DNA from: a virus | Length of the DNA stretch: 44,237 bases | Direction: 5' to 3' (one strand) | Virus record (IMG/VR): IMGVR_UViG_3300009009_000579 | Location: 1-44,237 of that record | Part shown: one piece after another, positions 1 through 7,000 of the stretch | How positions within the stretch are numbered: the stretch's first letter is position 1 | Layout: each line of letters starts with the position of its first letter | Position numbers and translations under genes: made by a program | The notes under the pieces: generated by a model | What the model was told of the DNA's origin: nothing | The model's input: the letters and a program-made list of their open reading frames with translations, nothing else | Database searches by the model: none

Positions 1-974
1 ACGGTCCCACTAACCCTAATTATGATATAGCCCCTTTGTTTAACGAAATACGACACTTAGAGCAGGAAGTTCTAAGCAAATATGTTACACGTGAACCAGG
101 TATAGAAATGTTGAGGTTAAAGTTGGCTTGTTGGGCAATTGAACACGAACTTGTTGTTAGTAGACAAAATTGGGAGCATATAGTAGGATTAATTCATCAG
201 GAGAGTCTCAACCGTACTACAGCTGTATCTAGGGTTGGCGCTATGGGATTGACTCAAGTGATGCCAGGTACCCACTTCAGCTATTGTCAAACAGACAATG
301 AGTATAAGAAAACTAAGAAGTGGACTATCCAACAATACAAGGTAGAGTTGTTGTTGCATACCGTAAACAAGGAGAGACCGAAATATGTGGGAACTGGTAA
401 AAATCGTAAGGTATATAAGATCCCAAAAGATTTTACAGTGTTGAAAGGTGATTACAAGCTGAAGGTTGCACAGTGCGGTGTATATTATTTACTGCGTATT
501 TTGCCTAGAGAGATCACCATTATGCCCAATTCATCACATCTTTCTGCTGCGTTTAACGGTGGACCTGGCAAAGCAAAGTTTGTATTACTCAATGGTGATT
601 GGACGGCTTTACATGATGAAACAGTCAACTACGTTATAAAAGTTAAGGAACATACAGCTCGTTTAACCGATAATGTCCCGACATTATCGGGCATGAAAGG
701 GATGGCGCAAGACGGTTATTTTGCAGAACTTAACCGGTTGGGTACCGTTGATCACCCGTATAAACCATGGTATACACGGTTTATGTGTAACCCAAATCCA
801 AATACATACAGGGAGTTCATAAGGAATTATGGAATTGATAACCCGTTTATGGTACATATAGGAAACGATCCGTTTTTGCATAGTAATCACGTAAATTGTT
901 TACAAGAATCATCGACATTGGCATGCAGTGTGTTGAGGGAAGCGATGAAATCAGGGAACCCGGTATGTAAATAA
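1..974 (+). CDS. Lytic transglycosylase (SLT domain), 5'-truncated by window edge
   Basis: The frame is open from base 3 at the window edge, reading GPTNPNYDIAP before the TTG at 36, so the gene most likely starts outside the window and the TTG is not its start. Counting from the TTG there are 312 residues. The SLT signature is clear: a catalytic Glu at about residue 56 in LIHQES, then GAMGLTQVMPGT at about 68-79, and AAFNGGPG at about 171-178, which matches the AYNAGPG motif of the family. Such enzymes cleave the MurNAc-GlcNAc bond and leave an anhydro-sugar. In phages they serve lysis or local wall opening during DNA entry. The C-terminal 130 residues are not recognised. It heads a run of small membrane and envelope genes. 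Confident in the domain; the exact role (virion or lysis) is inference. Confidence 0.85.
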   Translation, partial: GPTNPNYDIAPLFNEIRHLEQEVLSKYVTREPGIEMLRLKLACWAIEHELVVSRQNWEHIVGLIHQESLNRTTAVSRVGAMGLTQVMPGTHFSYCQTDNEYKKTKKWTIQQYKVELLLHTVNKERPKYVGTGKNRKVYKIPKDFTVLKGDYKLKVAQCGVYYLLRILPREITIMPNSSHLSAAFNGGPGKAKFVLLNGDWTALHDETVNYVIKVKEHTARLTDNVPTLSGMKGMAQDGYFAELNRLGTVDHPYKPWYTRFMCNPNPNTYREFIRNYGIDNPFMVHIGNDPFLHSNHVNCLQESSTLACSVLREAMKSGNPVCK

Positions 975-984
975 GCACTAACAA

Positions 985-1006
985 CCTGCCCCGCCTAAGG
1001 GGCAGG
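985..1006 (+). promoter_or_regulatory. 8-bp hairpin placed directly before a Shine-Dalgarno
   Basis: CCTGCCCC (985-992) pairs with GGGGCAGG (999-1006) around a 6-nt loop. The last G of the stem runs into AGGAG and then AAGGA ahead of the ATG at 1018. There is no T-run, so it is not a good terminator. It resembles the hairpins at 2123-2142 and 13435-13457, which also have 8-bp stems ending at an SD. Confidence 0.55.
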
Positions 1007-1017
1007 AGAAAAGGACC

Positions 1018-1182
1018 ATGATACTAAACTCGGTAATCCTACCCCTAATTATAGCATACTTGATAATTAGGTTTAAAATGTTCTTGACTTTGTTTGGTTT
1101 ATTAGCTATAATTTCTTTGTATATTCAAGGAGGAATTGAACTGTGTGGTTTCCTAAATTTTCTACCCTGGAACTTATTTTAA
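1018..1182 (+). CDS. Small membrane protein, 54 aa
   Basis: ATG at 1018 is preceded by GGCAGGAGAAAAGG, a good ribosome binding site. The protein begins MILNSVILPLIIAYLI and has two hydrophobic segments, about residues 5-17 and 21-37, joined by a short basic turn (IRFK). It ends LPWNLF. No family is recognised. The size and topology would suit a small holin or an inner-membrane accessory protein, but nothing more specific can be said. It overlaps the next tiny frame and sits between a transglycosylase and other membrane proteins. Confidence 0.5.
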   Translation: MILNSVILPLIIAYLIIRFKMFLTLFGLLAIISLYIQGGIELCGFLNFLPWNLF

Positions 1183-1211
1183 TTTTAATTGTGGTGATAC
1201 TCATCATCTAA
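1143..1211 (+). CDS. Possible 22-aa single-pass membrane peptide
   Basis: A GTG at 1143 lies 9 nt after a perfect AAGGAGG (1127-1133). The short frame codes for a polar start (VWFPKFSTLE) followed by an unbroken run of about twelve Leu, Ile and Val residues up to the stop. It overlaps the end of the preceding 54-aa frame. The strong ribosome binding site inside another gene is the main argument that it is translated. Function unknown. Confidence 0.35.
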   Translation: MWFPKFSTLELILILIVVILII

Positions 1212-1232
1212 CATAATAGAGGTCAATTGTAT

Positions 1233-1865
1233 ATGTATGACAGAGCAGAGCTTGCGTTATTCGGGCATAGTCATTATCGTCATCTGGATAAACCCTTTTT
1301 CTCATTAGGAGAGATATTAACTACTTGTTATTGGCGGGGTAGTGTTGAGGATGCCTTAAATAAGATTGACTCAGAAAACGTAATGTGCTTACCTGGACTA
1401 AAGTGGTATGTTAGTGTAGAGGGCGTTATTGAGTTAGCACATTCATCTTCAAATTTGCGGTTAAACCTCTTTGAATATCGCACTATGTCCAACGTAGATT
1501 CTCTAGGGGTTGAAATTATGTTGTGGGATATTTTTAAGAAAGCGTTCCCTTATTTCAAATTTGTCCTTCACCCGTCCCCCGAGATGGGATTACCTGACAT
1601 AATGTGCTCGTATCAAGGAAAAGATGTTGTGGGGATTGTATTCCTGAAGCATCACCTTGACGCCTCTCTAGTGTTTTTTCGTGAAAAGGCAATCCGCGAG
1701 CGGTTTTCGGATATTGAGGTAGATAAGTTACACTTATATGAAGCCTCTCTGGATTTTTACTTAACACAATACTTGAGAAATGTTGCGTTTGTCCTGTCTA
1801 AACGAATCAACATGAGTTACGATGAGTTTTTCAAAACCCATTTAAGATTGGAGGCAATATGTTAA
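1233..1865 (+). CDS. BRO/MSV199-like protein with a degenerate nuclease domain
   Basis: ATG 1233 is preferred over an in-frame TTG at 1227, because the only SD-like bases (AGAGG, 1218-1222) are 10 nt from the ATG. The 210-residue protein lines up along its length with the gene at 11855. Its N-terminal part has FFSLGEIL and YVSVEGVIELAHSSSN, matching WTSLHQYF and WITEHGIAELCYRSRN there. The C-terminal half has GLPDIMCSY followed by GIVFLKH, where the other protein has YRVDAVIL followed by AIEIDEYQH. The Asp of the first motif is kept, but the E-x-D pair is replaced by V-x-L, so nuclease activity is probably lost. The alignment is by eye. It overlaps the next gene by 7 nt. Confidence 0.5.
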   Translation: MYDRAELALFGHSHYRHLDKPFFSLGEILTTCYWRGSVEDALNKIDSENVMCLPGLKWYVSVEGVIELAHSSSNLRLNLFEYRTMSNVDSLGVEIMLWDIFKKAFPYFKFVLHPSPEMGLPDIMCSYQGKDVVGIVFLKHHLDASLVFFREKAIRERFSDIEVDKLHLYEASLDFYLTQYLRNVAFVLSKRINMSYDEFFKTHLRLEAIC

Positions 1866-2113
1866 ATTTTAAAACAAACGATGTTCGGTTGATTATGATT
1901 TCTATCCTGATAATGGTTGTGAGTTTTTTGTCTGCTATCTCAATACCCATATGGGTAGTTTTTTTTCTTGGAATAGTTTTAATTTTTGGTATGGCGATGG
2001 GTATGTTATTTATGGTAGAAAAACCCCATCCGGTAACACTCGGCGCTGTCATTACTGCGATGATGTTTGTAACAAACATGATTGTTTCATTACTAATCCC
2101 AGCCTTTAGTTAA
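1859..2113 (+). CDS. Membrane protein with three predicted TM segments (holin candidate)
   Basis: 84 residues. ATG 1859 overlaps the stop of the preceding gene and has GGAGG just upstream (1850-1854). Hydrophobic segments lie at about residues 10-28, 30-52 and 57-81, with almost no soluble part. Size and three-segment layout match class I holins, and it lies near a transglycosylase. A second holin-like gene lies beside the endolysin at 39823-40068, so the role here is uncertain. No family motif is recognised. Confidence 0.6.
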   Translation: MLNFKTNDVRLIMISILIMVVSFLSAISIPIWVVFFLGIVLIFGMAMGMLFMVEKPHPVTLGAVITAMMFVTNMIVSLLIPAFS

Positions 2114-2122
2114 ACCCTTCAA

Positions 2123-2142
2123 CTGCCGGCTTAAGCCGGCAG
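2123..2142 (+). promoter_or_regulatory. Perfect 20-nt palindrome/hairpin fused to a Shine-Dalgarno
   Basis: CTGCCGGC (2123-2130) and GCCGGCAG (2135-2142) form an 8-bp stem with a TTAA loop. The 3' stem bases AG are the first bases of the AGGAGG (2141-2146) that serves the ATG at 2153. No T-run follows. The stem could partly hide the ribosome binding site or act as an mRNA end or processing barrier. Confidence 0.55.
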
Positions 2143-2152
2143 GAGGTAAAAT

Positions 2153-2506
2153 ATGTTAGAATTAGTGTTGCTTATTGCATTGCACGTTCCTGCCAACACG
2201 ATATACGATACCCAAAATAACACGAATGCGCAAAATATGATCGCAATTCGTCGTATGATTGGAAAACTACACAGTTGTTTGAAGAATCCCAAATGTCCAT
2301 ATTTGCATCAAGCTAGATTGTTCAACATTTTTGACGGTAACCCCACACCGACGTCATGGCGTGTGTTTGTGGCTTCTGCAACTAGGGGAGCCCCTAACAA
2401 TTTGGTAAAGGCAATACGCAAATGTGATGAGTTAAAAGCCGAATATACCGGTTGTCTCAATGGAGGTGTGCAGCAATGCGACACATTGCAAAAAGGGCTC
2501 TACTAA
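2153..2506 (+). CDS. Unknown secreted or membrane-anchored Cys-containing protein, 117 aa
   Basis: ATG 2153 follows AGGAGG by 6 nt. The N-terminus (MLELVLLIALHVPANT) is hydrophobic and could be a short signal peptide or anchor. The rest is soluble, with five cysteines (in LHSC, NPKCPY, IRKC, TGC and QQC), which suggests a periplasmic or extracytoplasmic location. It overlaps the following lipoprotein gene by 31 nt. An overlapping pair of a membrane-anchored protein and a lipoprotein recalls i-spanin/o-spanin genes, but the lipoprotein here is a peptidase, so this is only a resemblance. Function unknown. Confidence 0.55.
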   Translation: MLELVLLIALHVPANTIYDTQNNTNAQNMIAIRRMIGKLHSCLKNPKCPYLHQARLFNIFDGNPTPTSWRVFVASATRGAPNNLVKAIRKCDELKAEYTGCLNGGVQQCDTLQKGLY

Positions 2507-3066
2507 TCTTCATCATTTTGCAAACATCTTGTACGGTAGTTGTTTCAAATAAGGAACAGCTACCTCCTATAGAACCCTTGTATCAAGAGCATGTAGAATG
2601 TGTTTTTAACTCAATACAAGCGGTCCTTCCTAATGTACGGGCAAGGATGGTTGTTGATGGTAGTGGACAAATGGGAAGTCAAGTAAGAGTAAATGAGCGC
2701 TTGATAATTATTAACCGGGGATTGATACACAAACCCGTGAATCAGTTAGCCGGGGTTATAGCTCACGAATTTGCACATTTAGCCATGCGTGATGAAAAGT
2801 TCTTGTCCGATTACTCGGGTTTATATGGGCGTAGGTTAAATGAGTTGTGGGCTGACAAACTGGCTGTGATGATAGTTCAGTGGGCGGGGTTTGACCCTTA
2901 TGGGCTTAGTGACTACATTACTAGCTGGGGTCCTGATTCAATCCCTGAATTCGCATCTACACATCCATCTAATATGAGGAGGGTACAGAATATACATTTT
3001 AAGATAGGGCAGGTTAAAGTGCCTGTTATTCGACAACATAACTGCGGGAGCTTAAATGACTTTTGA
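2476..3066 (+). CDS. Lipoprotein zinc metallopeptidase, M48-like
   Basis: The ATG at 2476 is chosen over one at 2452 because GGAGG (2462-2466) is 9 nt upstream and because it places a signal peptide at the N-terminus: RHIAKR, then a hydrophobic core, then LLIFIILQTSC with the lipidation Cys at residue 19. The catalytic signature is VIAHEFAHLAMRDE (HExxH at 97-101). About 22 residues on comes ELWADKLAV (E123, D127), the third ligand region of M48 gluzincins, and STHP at 161-164, also typical of M48 proteins such as the Oma1/BepA/LoiP type. At 196 residues it is little more than the catalytic domain. It should be exported and anchored to a membrane, facing the periplasm or outside. Confident in the family; role in the phage unknown. 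Confidence 0.8.
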   Translation: MRHIAKRALLIFIILQTSCTVVVSNKEQLPPIEPLYQEHVECVFNSIQAVLPNVRARMVVDGSGQMGSQVRVNERLIIINRGLIHKPVNQLAGVIAHEFAHLAMRDEKFLSDYSGLYGRRLNELWADKLAVMIVQWAGFDPYGLSDYITSWGPDSIPEFASTHPSNMRRVQNIHFKIGQVKVPVIRQHNCGSLNDF

Positions 3067-3268
3067 ACAATTTCATTATTACAGTCACCTTTGGGTGACC
3101 GTATTTATACTTGTGGTAACCCTTTTTGGCGTTGGGAAGACGATTATAACAAGGAAAGAATATGTTTACCCACAATGGTTGGGTGTTGCAAATGGAATAG
3201 CGTCATTATATGCTATCGTTTTACTGTGGATGGCATTGCCTATGATAGCACAGGTTTATGGATTATGA
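3056..3268 (+). CDS. Small membrane protein, two TM segments, 70 aa
   Basis: ATG 3056 overlaps the end of the metallopeptidase gene by 11 nt. Hydrophobic segments lie at about residues 11-29 and 43-66, separated by a charged loop (ITRKEYVYP). Its stop TGA overlaps the next ATG (ATGA at 3265-3268), so translation is probably coupled. No family recognised. Confidence 0.6.
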   Translation: MTFEQFHYYSHLWVTVFILVVTLFGVGKTIITRKEYVYPQWLGVANGIASLYAIVLLWMALPMIAQVYGL

Positions 3269-3660
3269 TCTACAATAATCAAGAAACAGGGGGGAGATTT
3301 AAACTCACAGAACACCATAACTCGGGGGATATAAAGCCTGTCCAGATTTTTGACAACGGCTCCTTTAACATTTTAGGAGACCCCATAGAACCTGTATATG
3401 CCCAGGTTAGGGTATTTGTCCTGTTTACCCCAAGTTGGCAAGTAGACAGTTATAGTGCGCTACATGACCCTCAATCAGGATTGTTTTTCATGACAGAGCG
3501 GATGAGGTCTGTTGGAGATGGGACTAACAGCGCCTCTATATTTACCGCGGCTGTAAATGGGGAAGAGGTCATGCTTCAACCCTTACACTTTGATATACAC
3601 GGATTTCTAATTTTAGGAGGAATAACCGATGAGCTATCAAGCGTTATCAGATTTAATTGA
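3265..3660 (+). CDS. Unknown protein, 131 aa
   Basis: The frame is open from 3091, but the 58 codons before 3265 overlap the 70-aa membrane protein and look non-coding. The ATG at 3265 forms an ATGA overlap with the preceding stop, so I start there (MIYNNQETGG). The protein looks rich in beta strands (VYAQVRVFVLFTPSW, FDIHGFLILGG) and soluble, without signal peptide. No family recognised. It ends inside the start of the next small gene. Confidence 0.6.
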   Translation: MIYNNQETGGRFKLTEHHNSGDIKPVQIFDNGSFNILGDPIEPVYAQVRVFVLFTPSWQVDSYSALHDPQSGLFFMTERMRSVGDGTNSASIFTAAVNGEEVMLQPLHFDIHGFLILGGITDELSSVIRFN

Positions 3661-3808
3661 CCAACTTCTATACACCTTAACTGTGTTGATTGAACAATCG
3701 ATTAGTTATGTTGATGAAGGTGAGCTCAATCTTGAGGATTTTAGACTGCTGCTGTTAGAGGGTCTTACAAATTTAAAGAATGATGTTAAGCGAGAGGTAT
3801 TACAATGA
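3629..3808 (+). CDS. Small acidic helical protein, 59 aa
   Basis: ATG 3629 has AGGAGG (3615-3620) 8 nt upstream and overlaps the preceding gene by 32 nt. The product (MSYQALSDLIDQLLYTLTVL at the start, ending DVKREVLQ) looks helical and acidic. It is followed by another small acidic gene with an ATGA overlap. Function unknown. Confidence 0.55.
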   Translation: MSYQALSDLIDQLLYTLTVLIEQSISYVDEGELNLEDFRLLLLEGLTNLKNDVKREVLQ

Positions 3809-3975
3809 CCCCCGCAACAGCTTACTTTATATTGGACGAAATAGACCAAGCGTATATAGAATTTTTAACAACTTACGATGAGGAATATCCATTACCTCCA
3901 GAGGTAATATGTACTTTGTTGTTAGAACCTCTTGACGAAGCTATAGATACTGTAAATCACTGGAATCTATCTTAA
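3805..3975 (+). CDS. Small acidic protein, 56 aa
   Basis: ATG 3805 forms an ATGA overlap with the preceding gene's stop. The product is strongly acidic (DEIDQAYIEF, TYDEEYPLPPEV, EPLDEAIDTV) with one cysteine. Size and charge recall phage proteins that inhibit host enzymes or mimic DNA, but there is no direct evidence. It is the last gene before a terminator. Confidence 0.5.
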   Translation: MTPATAYFILDEIDQAYIEFLTTYDEEYPLPPEVICTLLLEPLDEAIDTVNHWNLS

Positions 3976-3984
3976 CATCATAAC

Positions 3985-4032
3985 AATCCAGGAAAAGAAG
4001 AAATCATTCCCTTCCTTTCTTGGATTTTTTTT
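3985..4032 (+). terminator. Rho-independent terminator
   Basis: AATCCAGGAAAAGAAG (3985-4000) pairs with CTTCCTTTCTTGGATT (4011-4026) with one mismatch and one G-U pair around a 10-nt loop, followed by T8 (4025-4032). It separates the small envelope genes from the replication operon. The right arm is one of four copies of a TTTCTTGGATT element in this window. Confidence 0.75.
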
Positions 4033-4049
4033 AAAAAGGATTAGGTAGA

Positions 4050-7000
4050 ATGAACTTTGAGATTAAAGTAAAAGGGGTGGGATCAAAGATAATCATTGAT
4101 TCTACCAACCCAAAATGGAACCTCCTTAGTAGTCCCAAGTATACCCACCCAGCATACACATATAGACTTTTTAAGGCAAACGGGGAAAGCACATGCGATT
4201 TGTCGGTATTATTAACCTCTAATGACAAACTCTTGTTATACCGTTATTCTAAAGGCTTTGAAAGCAGTGTGTATGAAGGTGTTCATCCGGGTTTATATGC
4301 CGAGGTAGAAGCCAGAGTAGGATCTGTGCCCACTATTAAGGTTGGGGAAACAATTTCAAAACCCGTAGGGGAGCCCTCCCATAACCATCAACTATTACAT
4401 TGCCCAAACTCGATCCCTGAATCGGTGGTAGCGGATTTTAAGAAAAGAGGGGTTCCCTTAAGGTTGTTGGTTGAACTAGGGTATTATCTGATTGAGAAAC
4501 GGCTTTATACACCTGCCTATATTATCGAAACGGGGGAGCTTTGTCCTTTTGTTTGTAGAGATCCTGGAAACGATAAACATCACAAACGTACTTTAAAAGG
4601 GAGTAAATTTGCGTCCTTTGCCTGGATAAAGTCTTCTGTTGAGGAGTGCGAAACCTTAATCGTTTGTGAGGGAATAATGACGGCTCTAGCAATTGCTAAT
4701 TATTTTCCCAACCAACATGTAGTTTCAGTAGGAGCCCATAACAATTACCCTAACCTTATTAACGATACCGCTTTAAGTAGATATTTTCCTGAGGTAACCA
4801 CGGTAGTCATAGTTCCCGATGTGGATTCTAATCATCATTCAACGGATAGTATTTCTAAACTCACTATAAATTCAGAAAAAGTGAGACTGGCTATTTTTCC
4901 TATGAACCCGTCGACTTTGAAAGGGGATTTTGGTGATTTGAAAAGTAAGACTGCCCAGAGGGTTGCAGCTGCCTTGTTTGAGTTTATTGCCTTTGCATCA
5001 GGGAAAACTTTAGCAAACCGTCTTTACTATGAACGTAAAGTCACACCTTGCACTTTGAATAACAACCCCGGGGATTTACCCATGATTCAAGGGAGCAAAA
5101 CCACTTCGTTTTTAGAGCCCATGGGGTTTTTAAATAATTTTTTAAGGTTAGGTCCCAAGTCATTCTATTGCGTTCCTCATCAATTAGTAGTGAGCTTAGA
5201 GCAACTAACTTCTTTAATTGAATCACCAGCAACAATGATTCCTTATACCAGTGCATTAACCGATCTTATGGGAAACGAGCCTAAGGGTAGTGCCGTGTAT
5301 AAAGAAGCACAAGCAGTTCTAGATAAAATCAAAAGATGGTCTACTGACACACTAATAAGTAACATACCTAATCATCCATTGCTTAGACTGGATATGTACG
5401 GTTTTGCATTTAAGAATGGGTACTTTATGCATGATGGTAGCAATCATTGGTTTGTTACAGATAACAAAACACGTCCAGCTGCCGTGAATTTACGATACCC
5501 ACCCATTCACTTAGAGTACGTTCCTGAAGCTATCGACGACATAGCTAAACAAGAAGTTGAGTTTGTTTTGGGTCACTGTATGTGTGGAGGGAGTCGTAAG
5601 TCAAAAGAATCTGTGGCGCGTATGTTGAGGTCATTGTTTTTTGGCAATGAAGACCATATAGCAACCCATGCAAGATCTATATATGTTGTTGAAGGCACGG
5701 GCGGGATTGGTAAATCGCAGCTAGGGTTATTAATAAAATCAATGGACCCTTATGCGGGTGACATTAACCCCATGAGTGTGGCTTCTAAAAACAAGTCTCA
5801 ATTTCATTTCACACATGAGGATGCGTTAAAATCAATAAAGATTTTAGATGATGCACCTCCTATATTTGGGGATGTTAGCTTTCTCAAAACCAGTGCTACC
5901 GGTGGTGAAATGCGAACAGAAGGCAAATTCCAGAATCCGGTATATGTAGAAACATGTGCCTCAATGGTATTTGTTTATAATGAAACTCCTAAATTTGACA
6001 ATGACACTGGATTAGAGCGTCGGTTGAGATATGTAACATTAGAGGGAAAACGTAACAATTCGATTAAAGTAGATACTTTGGGAACGCTGTCTAAACACTT
6101 ACCAGCCGTTTTCAACTGGATTTGCGAAAACATCAACACCGTGGTGTCTGATGAGGATTTTTATCGCAGCACCAAAACAGAAGTTCCCGCTGATGTTATG
6201 GCGTTTGCAGAAGCCGTATTTACACCGTCATTTAATTCCAATCCGGCACTATCAACTTCTGAACTCATGTTTTTCAAACGAGTTTTCATTCAGGACGAGA
6301 ACGAATGTAAAAAATTAAAGCCTAAGGAAAGGACAACACTTTGGCAAAATACCAATCGCAAACAAGAACCTCAATATTCTCTATTCGACGGCTATAAGCG
6401 AACCTTAGGGTTGAAGAATAATATATCGCACAGTCAATTTGAAGATAAATTACGAATTGCTCTGTCGTATAGACAAGTACAACAACAGTTTTTGGGAGTT
6501 GAACCCACGCAGTCCCTGTATAATTACAGGGAATTGTTTTTCACTGTAAACTCCAAAACTCAATATGTGCGAATGAGATTAGAGCAAATTCATGAAAACC
6601 CAGATGACCAGGATCCTGTAACACCACCTCCTGAAAAACAGAATAAGGATATCGTTCCTATAAATCAAGTGAGTCCCGTCCCACAAAAACCTGTTATTGA
6701 TGGGTATTTCCAGGGAGAGGACAGTTTCTTAGATATAGTTTGGCACCTTCAGAATTTTAAAGAGTGGGAGAGATCTGAAGATTTACTTTGGATTGTGTAT
6801 AATCCAAACAAGGACAAAGAATTTGAAGGATTTTTAAAGACTAACTATCACGGGGATGAATTAACCAACTTACTTCGGTTGTTGAGAATGTATAGAGAGC
6901 CTCTTGTTGCTGTAAAATCAAACAACTTCCTCTCACCTGAATTACATACTGCTGTGTTGGATGACTTTGAATTCGCAACCCTCACGGATATGTTTCCTGA

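Noticed and set aside
985-2142. The two GC-rich hairpins as rho-independent terminators
   Set aside because: Neither is followed by a T-run on either strand; both run straight into a ribosome binding site.
2153-3066. The 117-aa and lipoprotein genes as an i-spanin/o-spanin pair
   Set aside because: The overlap and lipobox fit, but the lipoprotein has a full HExxH peptidase domain and the partner lacks the usual coiled coil.
3091-3264. Long upstream extension of the 131-residue gene
   Set aside because: It runs antiparallel in frame to the 70-residue membrane protein gene and has Cys/Trp-rich, unnatural composition; the ATGA overlap marks a better start.
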